Origin: an uncultured Sulfurovum sp.
GTDB taxonomy: Bacteria > Campylobacterota > Campylobacteria > Campylobacterales > Sulfurovaceae
Assembly (NCBI GenBank): GCA_913055205.1
Contig: CAJXJN010000004.1
Location: 1-64,000, forward strand
Direction of reading: 5' to 3'
DNA: 64,000 bases
Shown here: piece after piece, positions 27,455 through 35,701 of the stretch
Layout: each line of letters starts with the position of its first letter
Position numbering within the stretch: position 1 is the stretch's first letter
Notes under the pieces: generated by a model
What the model saw: the letters and a program-made list of their open reading frames with translations, nothing else
Databases searched by the model: none
What the model was told of the DNA's origin: nothing
Translations under genes and position numbers: made by a program

Positions 27455-27999
27455 TGATGTATCACCCTGATAGCTTCTACCAGTGCATCTTTTTCAATGC
27501 TTCGTATCTTTTCATTATAGGCTTCAAAGCTCAACTCCTCTTTTGAAATCTCTTTTTGTAGAATCACCTCTCCACCATCAAGTTCAGAACTTACCCAATG
27601 TACAGAAACACCACCTGTTGGATACTCATCTCCATAACTTTTTTCTATGGCATTAAGTCCTTTATGCCTAGGAAGTAAAGAGGGATGAAGATTGATGGCT
27701 TTGATCTGCTCTGTAAATACTACTGTCAAGATACGCATAAAGCCTGCAAGTACAGTCAAGTCCGGGCTGTACTGTTGCAATCGTTCTACTACTACCGCAT
27801 CGAAAGATTCTCTACTCTCATAGATTTTTGAGTCTATCACTTCTAAAGAAATAGCATGCTTTTTTGCAATGGCTATGCCATCAGCATTTGGGTTATTTGT
27901 CAATGCTACGACAACCTCAAATTCCTTTTGGTGTAAAGTCTTGACAATATGGGCAAAGTTAGAACCTTTGCCACTAAAAAGTACAGCTATTTTTTTCAT
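27451..27999 (-). CDS. purN: phosphoribosylglycinamide formyltransferase (folate-dependent)
   Basis: PurN transfers a formyl group from 10-formyl-tetrahydrofolate to GAR in purine synthesis. The 182-residue protein has the phosphate loop AVLFSGKGSNFAHIV, the catalytic segment AGFMRILT and NLHPSLLPRHKGLNAIEK with its His, and the Asp in SSELDGGEVI. The formate-dependent alternative, purT, is also in the window at 36.6 kb. Confidence 0.93.
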   Translation of the reverse strand: MKKIAVLFSGKGSNFAHIVKTLHQKEFEVVVALTNNPNADGIAIAKKHAISLEVIDSKIYESRESFDAVVVERLQQYSPDLTVLAGFMRILTVVFTEQIKAINLHPSLLPRHKGLNAIEKSYGDEYPTGGVSVHWVSSELDGGEVILQKEISKEELSFEAYNEKIRSIEKDALVEAIRVIHH

Positions 28000-28028
28000 A
28001 AAAGAATTTTACATTAAAATATTTAAAT

Positions 28029-28079
28029 GTAGGGGTGCACTTATGTGTATACCCTTTGGATAGATACACAGGTCTGCTT
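28029..28079. repeat. degenerate GTAG repeat (family E-like)
   Basis: GTAGGGGTGCACTTATGTGT followed by ATACCCTTTGGATAG matches the family E copies at 50182 and 50786 with several changes. It fills the gap between purN and nnr and ends at the nnr stop codon. Confidence 0.45.
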
Positions 28080-29486
28080 CTATAATTCCAACCTCCCTAC
28101 TTCATCTATCAGGTCTACAGGCAACATCGAATAAGAGCTTCCATCATAATTCTGTGCCGCAGTCACTAACGCTAATGAAGCTTGAATGGCTGCATCGATA
28201 GCCATATAACCTTGTGCAAGCAGTGAAACTATGAGACCGGAGAGCACATCACCACTGCCACCCTTGCTGAGTTTGGAAGACCCCAGAGGGTTAATGTACA
28301 ATCGTTCTTCCTGCATGATAAGCATATTGGCACCTTTGAGCAAAAGCGTAACATGTGGGTACCTGGCATTAAACTTACGCACCATTTCAAAACGTTTGGC
28401 TTGTACTTCTGACACCGTGAGTTGTTCTCCTGTAAGTATCTTCCACATCACAATAAACTCTTTAGGGTGTGGGGTAATGACAATCTCCCTCTCTTTTTGT
28501 TCTAAAACAGATAAGATCTCTTCACTATGAAAACTGTCTGCATCCAAAACAATAGGCAAGTGGCTCTCTACAACATACTTTTGTAAAAATTCACACTCAA
28601 AATGTTCCCCGAGTCCCATACCTATGGCCAAAGCTGAAGCATTGTCCGGCACTACTGTTGCGTGCATCAAGTATGCAGGAGGAGAGACTTTTGCATGGAC
28701 GACCAGCGTTGTAAGCCCTGCACCGAATGTTGCTGCTGCCATTCCTGCAATGATACCTGCACCTTCTTTCTCTCCACAAAAAATGGCTGCATGTCCAAAA
28801 TCTCCTTTGTGTGTAGATTGAGCTACTCTACTTGGCAGTTTTAAGTCAAATGACTCAAGCACAAAGGTATCACTATCCCCTTCATACAGTATACTGCTGA
28901 CACCCAGATCAACACGGATTATCTTGCCTATATCATCCTTACTATCATCCAAATATAGCGCCTCTTTATAAGCCCCCATCGTAATGGTCACATCTCCCCT
29001 GAAAGCCATAGGCACCAATACTCCATTTTGGCTTACACCGGTAGGTACATCACACGCGATCTTATGTCCTTGAAAACTGTTCAGTTGATGAAGGATATGT
29101 TGTACTTTCTCATCGATATTTCTATTAAGCCCTGCTCCAAAAATGGCGTCGACTATCACATCAGCATCATGGAGTTCGGTGATTCTTTTTACACCTAAGG
29201 CATCTGCTCTCTGAAGCTGCAATTTTGCCATCTCTGATTTGACTCCAAAAGGCACGACCAATCTCACATCATACTCCCCATGCAGTTGCCGAGCAAGAAC
29301 GATGCCATCTGCACCGTTGTTGCCCACACCTGCTACAATGAGCACAGAGGAGCCTTTATCAAAATGATTTTGAATATACTCAGCCATTCCTCTGGCTGCA
29401 TGTTCCATAAGTATATCTTCCGTGAGTCCATACGTCTCGTAACATTTTTTATCTAAGTCATAACAGGATTTAAATACTTTTTGCAT
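28080..29486 (-). CDS. nnr: bifunctional NAD(P)H-hydrate epimerase/dehydratase
   Basis: Repairs hydrated NAD(P)H: the N-terminal YjeF_N domain epimerises NAD(P)HX and the C-terminal ribokinase-like domain dehydrates it. The 468-residue protein starts MQKVFKSCYDLDKKCYETYG, with VAGVGNNGADGIVLARQLHG in the first domain and SKLSKGGSGDVLSGLI (ATP/ADP site) in the second. I chose ATG at 29486, with AAGGAG upstream. The open frame continues 69 codons further, but that stretch is repeat DNA. Confidence 0.9.
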   Translation of the reverse strand: MQKVFKSCYDLDKKCYETYGLTEDILMEHAARGMAEYIQNHFDKGSSVLIVAGVGNNGADGIVLARQLHGEYDVRLVVPFGVKSEMAKLQLQRADALGVKRITELHDADVIVDAIFGAGLNRNIDEKVQHILHQLNSFQGHKIACDVPTGVSQNGVLVPMAFRGDVTITMGAYKEALYLDDSKDDIGKIIRVDLGVSSILYEGDSDTFVLESFDLKLPSRVAQSTHKGDFGHAAIFCGEKEGAGIIAGMAAATFGAGLTTLVVHAKVSPPAYLMHATVVPDNASALAIGMGLGEHFECEFLQKYVVESHLPIVLDADSFHSEEILSVLEQKEREIVITPHPKEFIVMWKILTGEQLTVSEVQAKRFEMVRKFNARYPHVTLLLKGANMLIMQEERLYINPLGSSKLSKGGSGDVLSGLIVSLLAQGYMAIDAAIQASLALVTAAQNYDGSSYSMLPVDLIDEVGRLEL

Positions 29487-29577
29487 CACTAGTCTCCTTA
29501 TGGTTACTATCATCTTAGCATAACTGACCTTACGCAGTAAGAAATAACTTGTTGTTAAATCACACGGAGTGTGCATT

Positions 29578-29631
29578 GTCGTTATGAACGACCTTGTAAG
29601 CGAAGCGATTCGAGAATAACGACGCTTTTTT
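29578..29631. repeat. structured repeat, family B copy 2 (inverted)
   Basis: On the minus strand the core CTCGAATCGCTTCGCTTACA is enclosed by GTCGTTAT and ATAACGAC (29616-29623 and 29578-29585), a perfect 8-bp stem. The stem sequence differs from the copies at 9206 and 39339 while remaining paired. Confidence 0.7.
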
Positions 29632-29645
29632 GCTTCTGCCTTCAT

Positions 29646-29717
29646 GGCTACGCTTTGCTCCGACCATTTCGGTTTCAATGCTATAAACGACAAACAGTTG
29701 TCGTTTATTTAACGCAT
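29646..29717. repeat. structured repeat, family D copy 2
   Basis: GGCTACGCTTTGCTCCGACC and a perfect 11-bp hairpin (ATAAACGACAA, loop ACAG, TTGTCGTTTAT at 29683-29708) match the copy at 2945 with compensated stem changes. Confidence 0.65.
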
Positions 29718-29830
29718 CTCATCTAAAAAAATGAAGAGAGAAACAACGCCTCGGCTCAAATGGAGACGGAAATTGTAAAAAACAGAATAAAGTGCGTAAG
29801 GCCAGTTAGCATAAATTAAACTTGTTTGGA

Positions 29831-29836
29831 TATAAT
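29831..29836 (+). promoter_or_regulatory. -10 box of rpsU promoter
   Basis: GGATATAATCC holds a perfect TATAAT about 100 bp upstream of the rpsU leader ORF. No clear -35 is seen. It lies just outside the repeat island, so the island may have replaced upstream sequence. Confidence 0.45.
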
Positions 29837-29937
29837 CCGCTTCATATTTATCTCTTTTACCCATAATCTGAACCATTTTGGTGAAGCTTTAGTGAGAGGA
29901 ATTTTGTAGGAGCTTTGCTTCTGCAAAAGGAGATCTC

Positions 29938-29994
29938 ATGGTAAAAAATTTTGATAAGGAAGGGGGTGCTTTTCGATGCCAGGAATTAAACTAA
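29938..29994 (+). CDS. possible 18-residue leader peptide overlapping rpsU start
   Basis: A strong ribosome binding site (AAAAGGAG) precedes ATG at 29938. The frame encodes [18 protein letters not shown] and stops at 29994, inside rpsU but in another frame. The rpsU site AAGGAAGGGGG is within this ORF. Such an overlap could couple or tune S21 synthesis. It may also be accidental. Confidence 0.4.
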   Translation: MVKNFDKEGGAFRCQELN

Positions 29995-30188
29995 CTTCAC
30001 GTGATTCATTTGATGACGCTTACAGAAAATTCAAAAGACAATGTGACAGAAACCTTATCGTAACTGAAGCGAGAGCTAGACAGCACTACGAAACTGAAAC
30101 TGAAAAAAGAAAAAAAGAGAAAATTGCAACGCGCAAGAAGATCCTTAAAAAACTTTTCATGCTCAGAAGATACGAGTCTAGACTGTAA
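29976..30188 (+). CDS. rpsU: 30S ribosomal protein S21
   Basis: S21 is a small basic protein of the 30S platform, near the anti-Shine-Dalgarno region of 16S rRNA. The 70-residue protein begins [20 protein letters not shown] and has the conserved Arg/Lys-rich helices ([20 protein letters not shown]). The start is supported by AAGGAAGG upstream. A 44-bp piece of its 3' end is repeated at 30412. Confidence 0.95.
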   Translation: MPGIKLTSRDSFDDAYRKFKRQCDRNLIVTEARARQHYETETEKRKKEKIATRKKILKKLFMLRRYESRL

Positions 30189-30263
30189 TCCAGTCTTTGG
30201 CAGAGCTTTGGCTCTGCTACTCAATCTATATTTTACTACAAACTATAATAAACTCCTCGCAAT

Positions 30264-30292
30264 TTGCATTCCACACAATATTATATTATAAT
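30264..30292 (+). promoter_or_regulatory. sigma-70 promoter of candidate small RNA
   Basis: TTGCAT (30264-30269), a 17-base spacer, and TATAAT (30287-30292). This is one of the best matches to a full sigma-70 promoter in the window. Transcription is predicted to start near 30299. Confidence 0.6.
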
Positions 30293-30298
30293 ACATTT

Positions 30299-30399
30299 GT
30301 ACTCGTTCAAGAGACCTCCTTTATAAAGTTCGGATGATTACCAAACTTTTACCGGATGAAAAGGCAATTAGGGCTTTGGCTCTGGTTGCCTTTTTTTTT
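30299..30399 (+). ncRNA. candidate ~100-nt small RNA with anti-Shine-Dalgarno segment
   Basis: A complete transcription unit without an ORF: a consensus promoter, about 100 nt, and a strong terminator. The segment GAGACCTCCTTT (30311-30322) contains ACCTCCTTT, as in the 3' end of 16S rRNA. It can pair at 11 of 12 positions with AAAGGAGATCTC (29926-29937), the ribosome binding site of the rpsU leader ORF. A direct repeat CGGATGA occurs twice in the middle. I recognise no known RNA family. It could act as a separate RNA or, by readthrough, as an rpsU 3' UTR. Confidence 0.5.
30361..30399 (+). terminator. rho-independent terminator
   Basis: AAGGCAATTAG pairs with CTGGTTGCCTT (two G-U pairs) around GGCTTTGGCT, followed by a run of nine T. 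This ends the candidate small RNA. Confidence 0.85.
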
Positions 30400-30411
30400 G
30401 GCTAATTTTTA

Positions 30412-30455
30412 AAATTGCAACTCGCAAGAAGATCCTTAAAAAACTCTTCATGCTT
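30412..30455 (+). pseudogene. duplicated 3' fragment of rpsU
   Basis: About 44 bp match rpsU positions 30118-30161 with only two visible changes (for example GCAACTCGCAAGAAGATCC for GCAACGCGCAAGAAGATCC). The copy has no start and runs directly into the GTAG repeat at 30458. It probably arose with the insertion of the RAYT element. Confidence 0.75.
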
Positions 30456-30477
30456 TTGGTACGATAGCAATCGCCCC

Positions 30478-30942
30478 CTACGTGAATGATGAATATTTCC
30501 ACTCTTTTGGGTTCTCTACCAGCTCATGTTTGATAGGATTATTTTTCATATACTCTAAACACCGCAGATAATCTTTTTCATCTCTGATGGTATGCTCATA
30601 ATATCGTTTTTGCCATATGGGGTTCATCCCTTTTTTGTGTCGTGCCATAGATTGTTCTTCCTCTTGGGTTACTTTGATAGAGAAATTATATTTAATGGCT
30701 CTCACAATTTTAGGATACTCTTTGGCTTGTTTGGGTGTGATTATCATATGCAGATGGTCAGGCAACACCACAATAGCATCTATACTGTAACGATAATATT
30801 GCTTACTTTGGCGAAAACTCTCTCGTAATGCTTCAATATTATCTATCAAGATAGGATTACGTCGATGGGCAACAATAGTCAAGTAGTAACTATGCCCTTC
30901 TAAAAAGAGTCGCTTATAATCTGCCATTTTTAATTTTAACAA
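30478..30942 (-). CDS. tnpA: REP-associated tyrosine transposase (RAYT)
   Basis: A 154-residue Y1-family (HUH) transposase of the TnpA-REP type, which cleaves single-stranded REP DNA. Visible motifs are VVLPDHLHMIITP with the His-x-His metal site, WQKRYYEHTIRDEKDYLRCL, the catalytic Tyr in CLEYMKNNPIKHELV, and the conserved end WKYSSF. The stop codon TAG lies within the GTAG foot of the flanking repeat. The ORF appears intact, so the enzyme may be active. A palindrome related to the addB upstream site lies 22 bp before the start. Confidence 0.9.
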   Translation of the reverse strand: MLKLKMADYKRLFLEGHSYYLTIVAHRRNPILIDNIEALRESFRQSKQYYRYSIDAIVVLPDHLHMIITPKQAKEYPKIVRAIKYNFSIKVTQEEEQSMARHKKGMNPIWQKRYYEHTIRDEKDYLRCLEYMKNNPIKHELVENPKEWKYSSFT

Positions 30943-30963
30943 AAGAAAACAACCAACCCAAAA

Positions 30964-30982
30964 AATATGTCAAATTGTCATA
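30964..30982. promoter_or_regulatory. palindrome related to ATATGTCAAATTGACATAT (copy 3)
   Basis: ATATGTCAAATTGTCATAT differs from the copy at 354 at one position and lies about 30 bp upstream of the RAYT start, where a regulator could block transcription. Confidence 0.4.
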
Positions 30983-31080
30983 TTTATAAAAAACCGTAGG
31001 GGGCGATTGCCATCGCACCAAGATTACAAATACCAAAATAAAACCTAATATATCATACGATTTTATTAACAAATTGCATA

Positions 31081-31212
31081 GGCGATTGCCATCGCACCAA
31101 ATATTCAAACAGAAATAATCTTGATTTTTATCTTTCAAATACAAATATTTTATGTTGTATCAAATTTTATTGTATGCAAATATATAATGGTGCGATGGCA
31201 ATCGCCCCCTAC
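31081..31212. repeat. 132-bp family A doublet, copy 1
   Basis: It runs from GGCGATTGCCATCGCACC to the inverted end GGTGCGATGGCAATCGCCCC, followed by CTAC. All 132 bases appear identical to 36017-36148. The GTAGG foot of the left arm is replaced by GCATA, so the left end is truncated. Together with the repeat at 30995 it fills the 372-bp gap between the RAYT gene and res. Confidence 0.9.
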
Positions 31213-31314
31213 AACCCACCAATCAAGTACACAACAAAGAGTAGTACCAAATAGGGCTTCCATAATACAAGTAGTATAAAAACCCATTTAATAACATCTT
31301 TCATTTTTAATTAT

Positions 31315-33867
31315 TTATCGTAATAAAACTTCCTCAAACTCAACTTTAAAATCACTCTCCAAAGCATTATTGTAAAACGGTAATCCCAAAACCCTATAAC
31401 ACCCATTCTCATACAAAGGTAAAGCTTTAACATTCATATCTTTTAAAAGCAATCTCTTCTCTTTCGTACACTCTGTAATCGCTTCTAAAAATTCATTTTT
31501 CCATTTGTCATACTCAAAAAGATGTTCTCCTTTGGGTTCACAGAAAACTTGATAGAAACACCCCTCTTTATCTTTTAGCAATAAGATGAAATCAGGTTCA
31601 AACTTTGCACCATCAAGAGCTTTATCGAAGCTAAAAATATCAAATGCTTTTTCATTTCTTATGAGTTTAACCTCTGCATAATGTTTTTGAAGCTCACTCA
31701 TTGAAGCTTTGATAAACTCCACAAAGTGCATCTCTTCTATGGTTCCATTATGAGGCTCAAAAATATACCAATCTTCTACTCTATGAATAGGGCTATCACT
31801 CTCTTTAAGTTTCAGTCTCTTTTGTGGTGGGATTTTTTGGCTTATTCTAACTGGGTAAAATGCACAACTTCCTACATAGTTTTTAGCATTTTTGACAATC
31901 TCTTTTTCTATTATATCGAGCAACTCTAACAAATAGTCCAAAACCACTCCATTGGTTAGCTCAAAGGGTTTAGTGGTATGTAGTGCAAAGGTAACCTCAG
32001 CCAAATAATTACTACTGTCTATAAACTCTCTTATGCTTCTTAGATGAATAAAATACTTTTTCAAGTTAGCAAAGTAGAAAAACGGTTTTTGATTGATGGC
32101 TAATCTCACCAAATCACTCTCCAACTCTTTTACCACAAACTTCTGAACATGAAAAAAAGTCACCTCCGTAACCTCATCTTCATAGACCATAAGTTCATGA
32201 CTTTGGTTATCGATATACCTTTTTTGGCTTTTATATGAAGCCACATAGTCACCTATACCCTTAATCTCTTCTCTTTTTTGTTCAACTCTTCTGTTTACAT
32301 AGATGACTCCCTCTTTATAAAGACTATGGTTTAAAAAACTCTCTTTGACTTTCAGTGTAACGGTTTGGGCATTCTCCTCTTTCTCATCAAGCAGCCCTAT
32401 TCTTCTAAGCTCTTTGGTAATGGCATTGATATAGTCGCTTTGATTAATACTGTGAAAATACATCTCTTCAAGTATCTTTAATGGATCATCTATCTCTTCA
32501 TCAAATTTTCTTTTATATCTGTTGGCATTATCATACACAAAAGGGAAATACCTCGCCCCTCGTCCTATGAGTTGGGCTTCACTGACTGTAGAACTTGCAC
32601 TCTTTTTAACCTCATCAAGCTTGACTATATCAAAAAGATTGAGTACATCCCATCCCTCATTGAGTATATCAACAGCAAAGATAGCCCTCATGGGGTTATG
32701 TTCATCTTCAAGGCTATTGAGGTATTGAAGTTTCTGCTCTTTATCTTTTACCTTTGAGTGAATGACCAAACAGTTTTTCCTAGCAAATCCATACTGTAAC
32801 TGTTTTACAAAAATCTCTTTATCTTCAATATAACTTTGCAACTTTTCTATGGCTTCGAGTCCAGAAGTCTGAAAAACCTCATCAATCTCTTCAATACTTA
32901 ACTGTTCTATAAGCTTTGCAAACATTTCAAATTTGGCATCAGCATCCACGGTATTTTTGACACTCTTAAACATCACTACAGGCTTTATGCTTAGATTTAA
33001 CTTTTTTTGAGCCACAAGCCGTCTGTATTCACTTATCATCACAGCTTGAAGCATCCGTTTTTTATCATCAAAGTTATCACTAATAAGCTTTATCTCTTTG
33101 GAGTAGCCGTCATCTCTAAACTTTTTAAGCGTATAGTCATAGATGATTTTATCTCTATACTTTTGGGCTATTTTTGTATCTGTCAAATCTTGTGTAGCTG
33201 TAAACTCCAAAAGGATATTTTTCTCATTCATATTAAGCAGATTTTGAGTAGTTCTCTCCCAGTTTTGTTCACTCTCTTTTTGGCTTTTTGTATTGGCATT
33301 GAGATGATGGGCTTCATCGGCTATCATCACTATTTTTCTCTCTTTAAAATCCTCATAGGTTATGCTGTTTTCTTTGACAGTCGTCTCTAAATCAATATGC
33401 AGTTTGTTGATTGTTGTAAACAAGATATTGATATCATCAGTCCTACTGCTATCGAAAGTATCTTCTATAAGATTGACTCTAACCTCTTTATTATCGATGC
33501 GTATCTGCTCAGCAAAAAGATATTTACTACTCAATCCATTGAGCAAATTCTCTTTAGTTTTTGTAATGATATTGTTTGTATTGACAAAAAAGATAAAATC
33601 TCTATAGCCTTGTTCATAGAGGTACAAAATCGTACTTGCGATAATATTGGTCTTTCCACTTCCCGTTGCCATGTGAAAGAGTAGATGTTTGTGGGGTATA
33701 TTTTTATGTTTTAAGCTCTTGCTCTGATAAAATACAAAATTCTCTAATGCCTCTACTTGGTAGCCTCTTAGCTTATGTTTGAGGTTGTCACTGATAGATG
33801 ATGGTATCTGGGGCTTTCCTACATACTCATAAGCCTGTTGTATCTCTTGGTATAGCACTCTACTCAT
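31315..33867 (-). CDS. res: type III restriction enzyme, Res subunit
   Basis: Res is the helicase-nuclease subunit that translocates and cuts DNA with Mod. The 850-residue protein has Walker A MATGSGKTNIIA (about residue 65), the DEAH-type box ADEAHH (about 185), and the later helicase motif LIGRGARYFPF. A C-terminal nuclease motif is present: FEPDFILLLKD..FYQVFCEPKG (about 755-780), with Asp and Glu-x-Lys. It overlaps mod by 8 bases. All key residues are present, so it is probably functional. Confidence 0.92.
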   Translation of the reverse strand: MSRVLYQEIQQAYEYVGKPQIPSSISDNLKHKLRGYQVEALENFVFYQSKSLKHKNIPHKHLLFHMATGSGKTNIIASTILYLYEQGYRDFIFFVNTNNIITKTKENLLNGLSSKYLFAEQIRIDNKEVRVNLIEDTFDSSRTDDINILFTTINKLHIDLETTVKENSITYEDFKERKIVMIADEAHHLNANTKSQKESEQNWERTTQNLLNMNEKNILLEFTATQDLTDTKIAQKYRDKIIYDYTLKKFRDDGYSKEIKLISDNFDDKKRMLQAVMISEYRRLVAQKKLNLSIKPVVMFKSVKNTVDADAKFEMFAKLIEQLSIEEIDEVFQTSGLEAIEKLQSYIEDKEIFVKQLQYGFARKNCLVIHSKVKDKEQKLQYLNSLEDEHNPMRAIFAVDILNEGWDVLNLFDIVKLDEVKKSASSTVSEAQLIGRGARYFPFVYDNANRYKRKFDEEIDDPLKILEEMYFHSINQSDYINAITKELRRIGLLDEKEENAQTVTLKVKESFLNHSLYKEGVIYVNRRVEQKREEIKGIGDYVASYKSQKRYIDNQSHELMVYEDEVTEVTFFHVQKFVVKELESDLVRLAINQKPFFYFANLKKYFIHLRSIREFIDSSNYLAEVTFALHTTKPFELTNGVVLDYLLELLDIIEKEIVKNAKNYVGSCAFYPVRISQKIPPQKRLKLKESDSPIHRVEDWYIFEPHNGTIEEMHFVEFIKASMSELQKHYAEVKLIRNEKAFDIFSFDKALDGAKFEPDFILLLKDKEGCFYQVFCEPKGEHLFEYDKWKNEFLEAITECTKEKRLLLKDMNVKALPLYENGCYRVLGLPFYNNALESDFKVEFEEVLLR

Positions 33868-35671
33868 TATCTAGTCCATAAAACTTTTTATTTAGCTTTA
33901 TCTCCTCTGATGATATGCTATACTCCTCATCTTCTATCTCGCTAATAGGGAGATACTGCATATTTTTATTTAACTTAGCGATAGGTGTATTTAAAAAGTT
34001 ATCTATCTCTTTTAGTTCGGCATAGACAAAACTTCCACCACCTTGCCAATTTAAAGCTTTACTTATACCTCCTTGCTCTCCATCTATCACTTTTTTAATC
34101 CTTTCAACTGCTATATCTTCTATATAGTCCATCTGCTCAATACCTATGTATCTTCTGCCCATTTTGTGAGCTACTGCACAAGTTGTTCCGCTTCCTAAGT
34201 GAAAGTCCATAACTATGTCATTTGCATTGGTAGTTAAACTGATAATTCGATAAAGTAATAGTTCAGGTTTTTTCCCATTAGGAAAAGGTACTCCTCCCTC
34301 ATTTTGAGTATTTTGAAAATCTATATCATCCCAAAAATCACATAGCAATGTAGCCAAATCCTCTTCAATTTTTTGATTATAATATATTGGCTTTAATGTT
34401 TTTGACAAAAATGTAAGCCTTCGTCCATTTATTGCATAATTAATATTTTTCTCTTCTCCATATGGAATTATTTCATCTTTCTTTTCTTTTGAGAGCTTTT
34501 TTATTTCAACTGGTAACTCTGGTGCTGTTTGAAAAATTTCATCTTTATGTTTTATATAAAAATGAACAAAATCTTTATTTTGAATATCTAAATCATTTAA
34601 TGTTTCTTTATCTGATAAAATTCCTTTCTCTAATAGCACATCTTTTAATTTTAATATCTTCATATTCTTTTTATCAAGCATATAAGAATAATGCGTATCC
34701 CATTTTTCTTTTTTCATATATTGAGGATTCAATGAGATATTTTTTGTTTTTTTATAAGTTAAAATAAAATCTTTTTGCTTAATAATGGTTCTTTCTCTAT
34801 GAGCTGTTTTCATTCCACTTGCAGTAGAAGACCTTACAGCAATAGTATTTAGATAATTATCTCTACCAAAAATCTCATCACATAAAACCTTCAAATAGCT
34901 TTCTTCATTATTATCAAGATGAATAAATAATATTCCATCATCAGATAAAAATTCTCTTGCCACTTCAAGCCTATTTTTAATAAAAGTAAGCCAAGTAGAA
35001 TGTGTAAAACTATCGTTATATTGAAAACTATCATTCTCTGTATTATAAGGTGGATCAATATAAATCAACTTCACTCTCCCTGCATACCTCTTTTTCAAAC
35101 TATGCAATGCCAAAAGGTTATTACCTTTGATGATAAGATTATCATCCTCTTTTATCTCTTCTACGCTATGCTTACCCTCTTTGTCATAACGTTTAACATT
35201 GGTCAAGACTTTTGGCTCAAAAAGTCTATCTATCTCATCACGGCTTATGATTGCATTGTAAAAAATCTCTTTTTTCTTCTGCTCATCTTTGGTCTGCCCA
35301 CCCTCTAAAACACAATCTTTATAAGGAAATGCCAACACCACATCATCAAACTTTTTGATAAAACTATCTTTTTTGATAAGCCCTATCTTGTTAGTATAGC
35401 TGGTAAATGAGTGGTCAAAATACTCATTCATCGTAAAAAACTCTATGAGATCATTTTGGTTCAGTACATAGACATCCTCTACCTTTATAAAAAACTGCTC
35501 TTTGGCTTTTTTGTCACTTAAAAGTAGTTTGATTAGGTCGCTATCTATTTTTTCTATCGCTTCAAGGATTTTTGGAATAAAAAGTTTCCCCTCTTTGTCT
35601 GTAAATTTTTTAGAAGTTTTAAAGAGGGTTTCCATATGTTCTATAAGAGGTAGAGTAGTATTGGATAGCAT
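33860..35671 (-). CDS. mod: type III DNA methyltransferase, Mod subunit
   Basis: Mod recognises the site and methylates adenine. The 603-residue protein has catalytic motif IV DPPYN (about residue 207) before the SAM motif FHLGSGTT (about 487), the order of beta-class N6-adenine enzymes. The middle part, about residues 270-430, is visibly more AT-rich than the flanks and should hold the target recognition domain. No simple sequence repeat is present, so there is no sign of phase variation by slippage. Confidence 0.92.
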   Translation of the reverse strand: MLSNTTLPLIEHMETLFKTSKKFTDKEGKLFIPKILEAIEKIDSDLIKLLLSDKKAKEQFFIKVEDVYVLNQNDLIEFFTMNEYFDHSFTSYTNKIGLIKKDSFIKKFDDVVLAFPYKDCVLEGGQTKDEQKKKEIFYNAIISRDEIDRLFEPKVLTNVKRYDKEGKHSVEEIKEDDNLIIKGNNLLALHSLKKRYAGRVKLIYIDPPYNTENDSFQYNDSFTHSTWLTFIKNRLEVAREFLSDDGILFIHLDNNEESYLKVLCDEIFGRDNYLNTIAVRSSTASGMKTAHRERTIIKQKDFILTYKKTKNISLNPQYMKKEKWDTHYSYMLDKKNMKILKLKDVLLEKGILSDKETLNDLDIQNKDFVHFYIKHKDEIFQTAPELPVEIKKLSKEKKDEIIPYGEEKNINYAINGRRLTFLSKTLKPIYYNQKIEEDLATLLCDFWDDIDFQNTQNEGGVPFPNGKKPELLLYRIISLTTNANDIVMDFHLGSGTTCAVAHKMGRRYIGIEQMDYIEDIAVERIKKVIDGEQGGISKALNWQGGGSFVYAELKEIDNFLNTPIAKLNKNMQYLPISEIEDEEYSISSEEIKLNKKFYGLDNE

Positions 35672-35701
35672 TAGATTTTCCCTTTTTTTGTATTTTTTAG
35701 A

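Larger units (their letters stand above)
29517..29810. mobile_element. repeat island with imperfect terminal inverted repeats
   Basis: The left end TAACTGACCTTACGCA (about 29521) and right end TGCGTAAGGCCAGTTA (about 29792) are inverted copies with one mismatch and enclose about 290 bp. Inside are an inverted family B copy and a family D copy. There is no transposase gene, so this resembles a small non-autonomous element. It covers most of the 489-bp gap between nnr and rpsU. Confidence 0.5.
30458..31018. mobile_element. RAYT gene bracketed by inverted REP copies
   Basis: The minus strand reads GTAGGGGGCGATTGCTATCG at the 3' end of the transposase gene (30481-30458), and the plus strand reads GTAGGGGGCGATTGCCATCG upstream of its start (30995-31018). 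The two ends are inverted. Each has a GTAG foot and a GCGAT-tgcc-ATCGC hairpin. This looks like the autonomous form of the 138-bp element at 36011. Confidence 0.65.

Noticed and set aside
29487-29693. N-terminal extension of nnr by 69 codons
   Set aside because: The stretch is repeat island sequence, and a good ribosome binding site supports the internal start at 29486.
30995-31212. Possible CRISPR array from repeated 24-base units
   Set aside because: Units are few, in both orientations, with spacers of unequal length, and no cas genes are present. The hairpin with GTAG foot fits REP elements.
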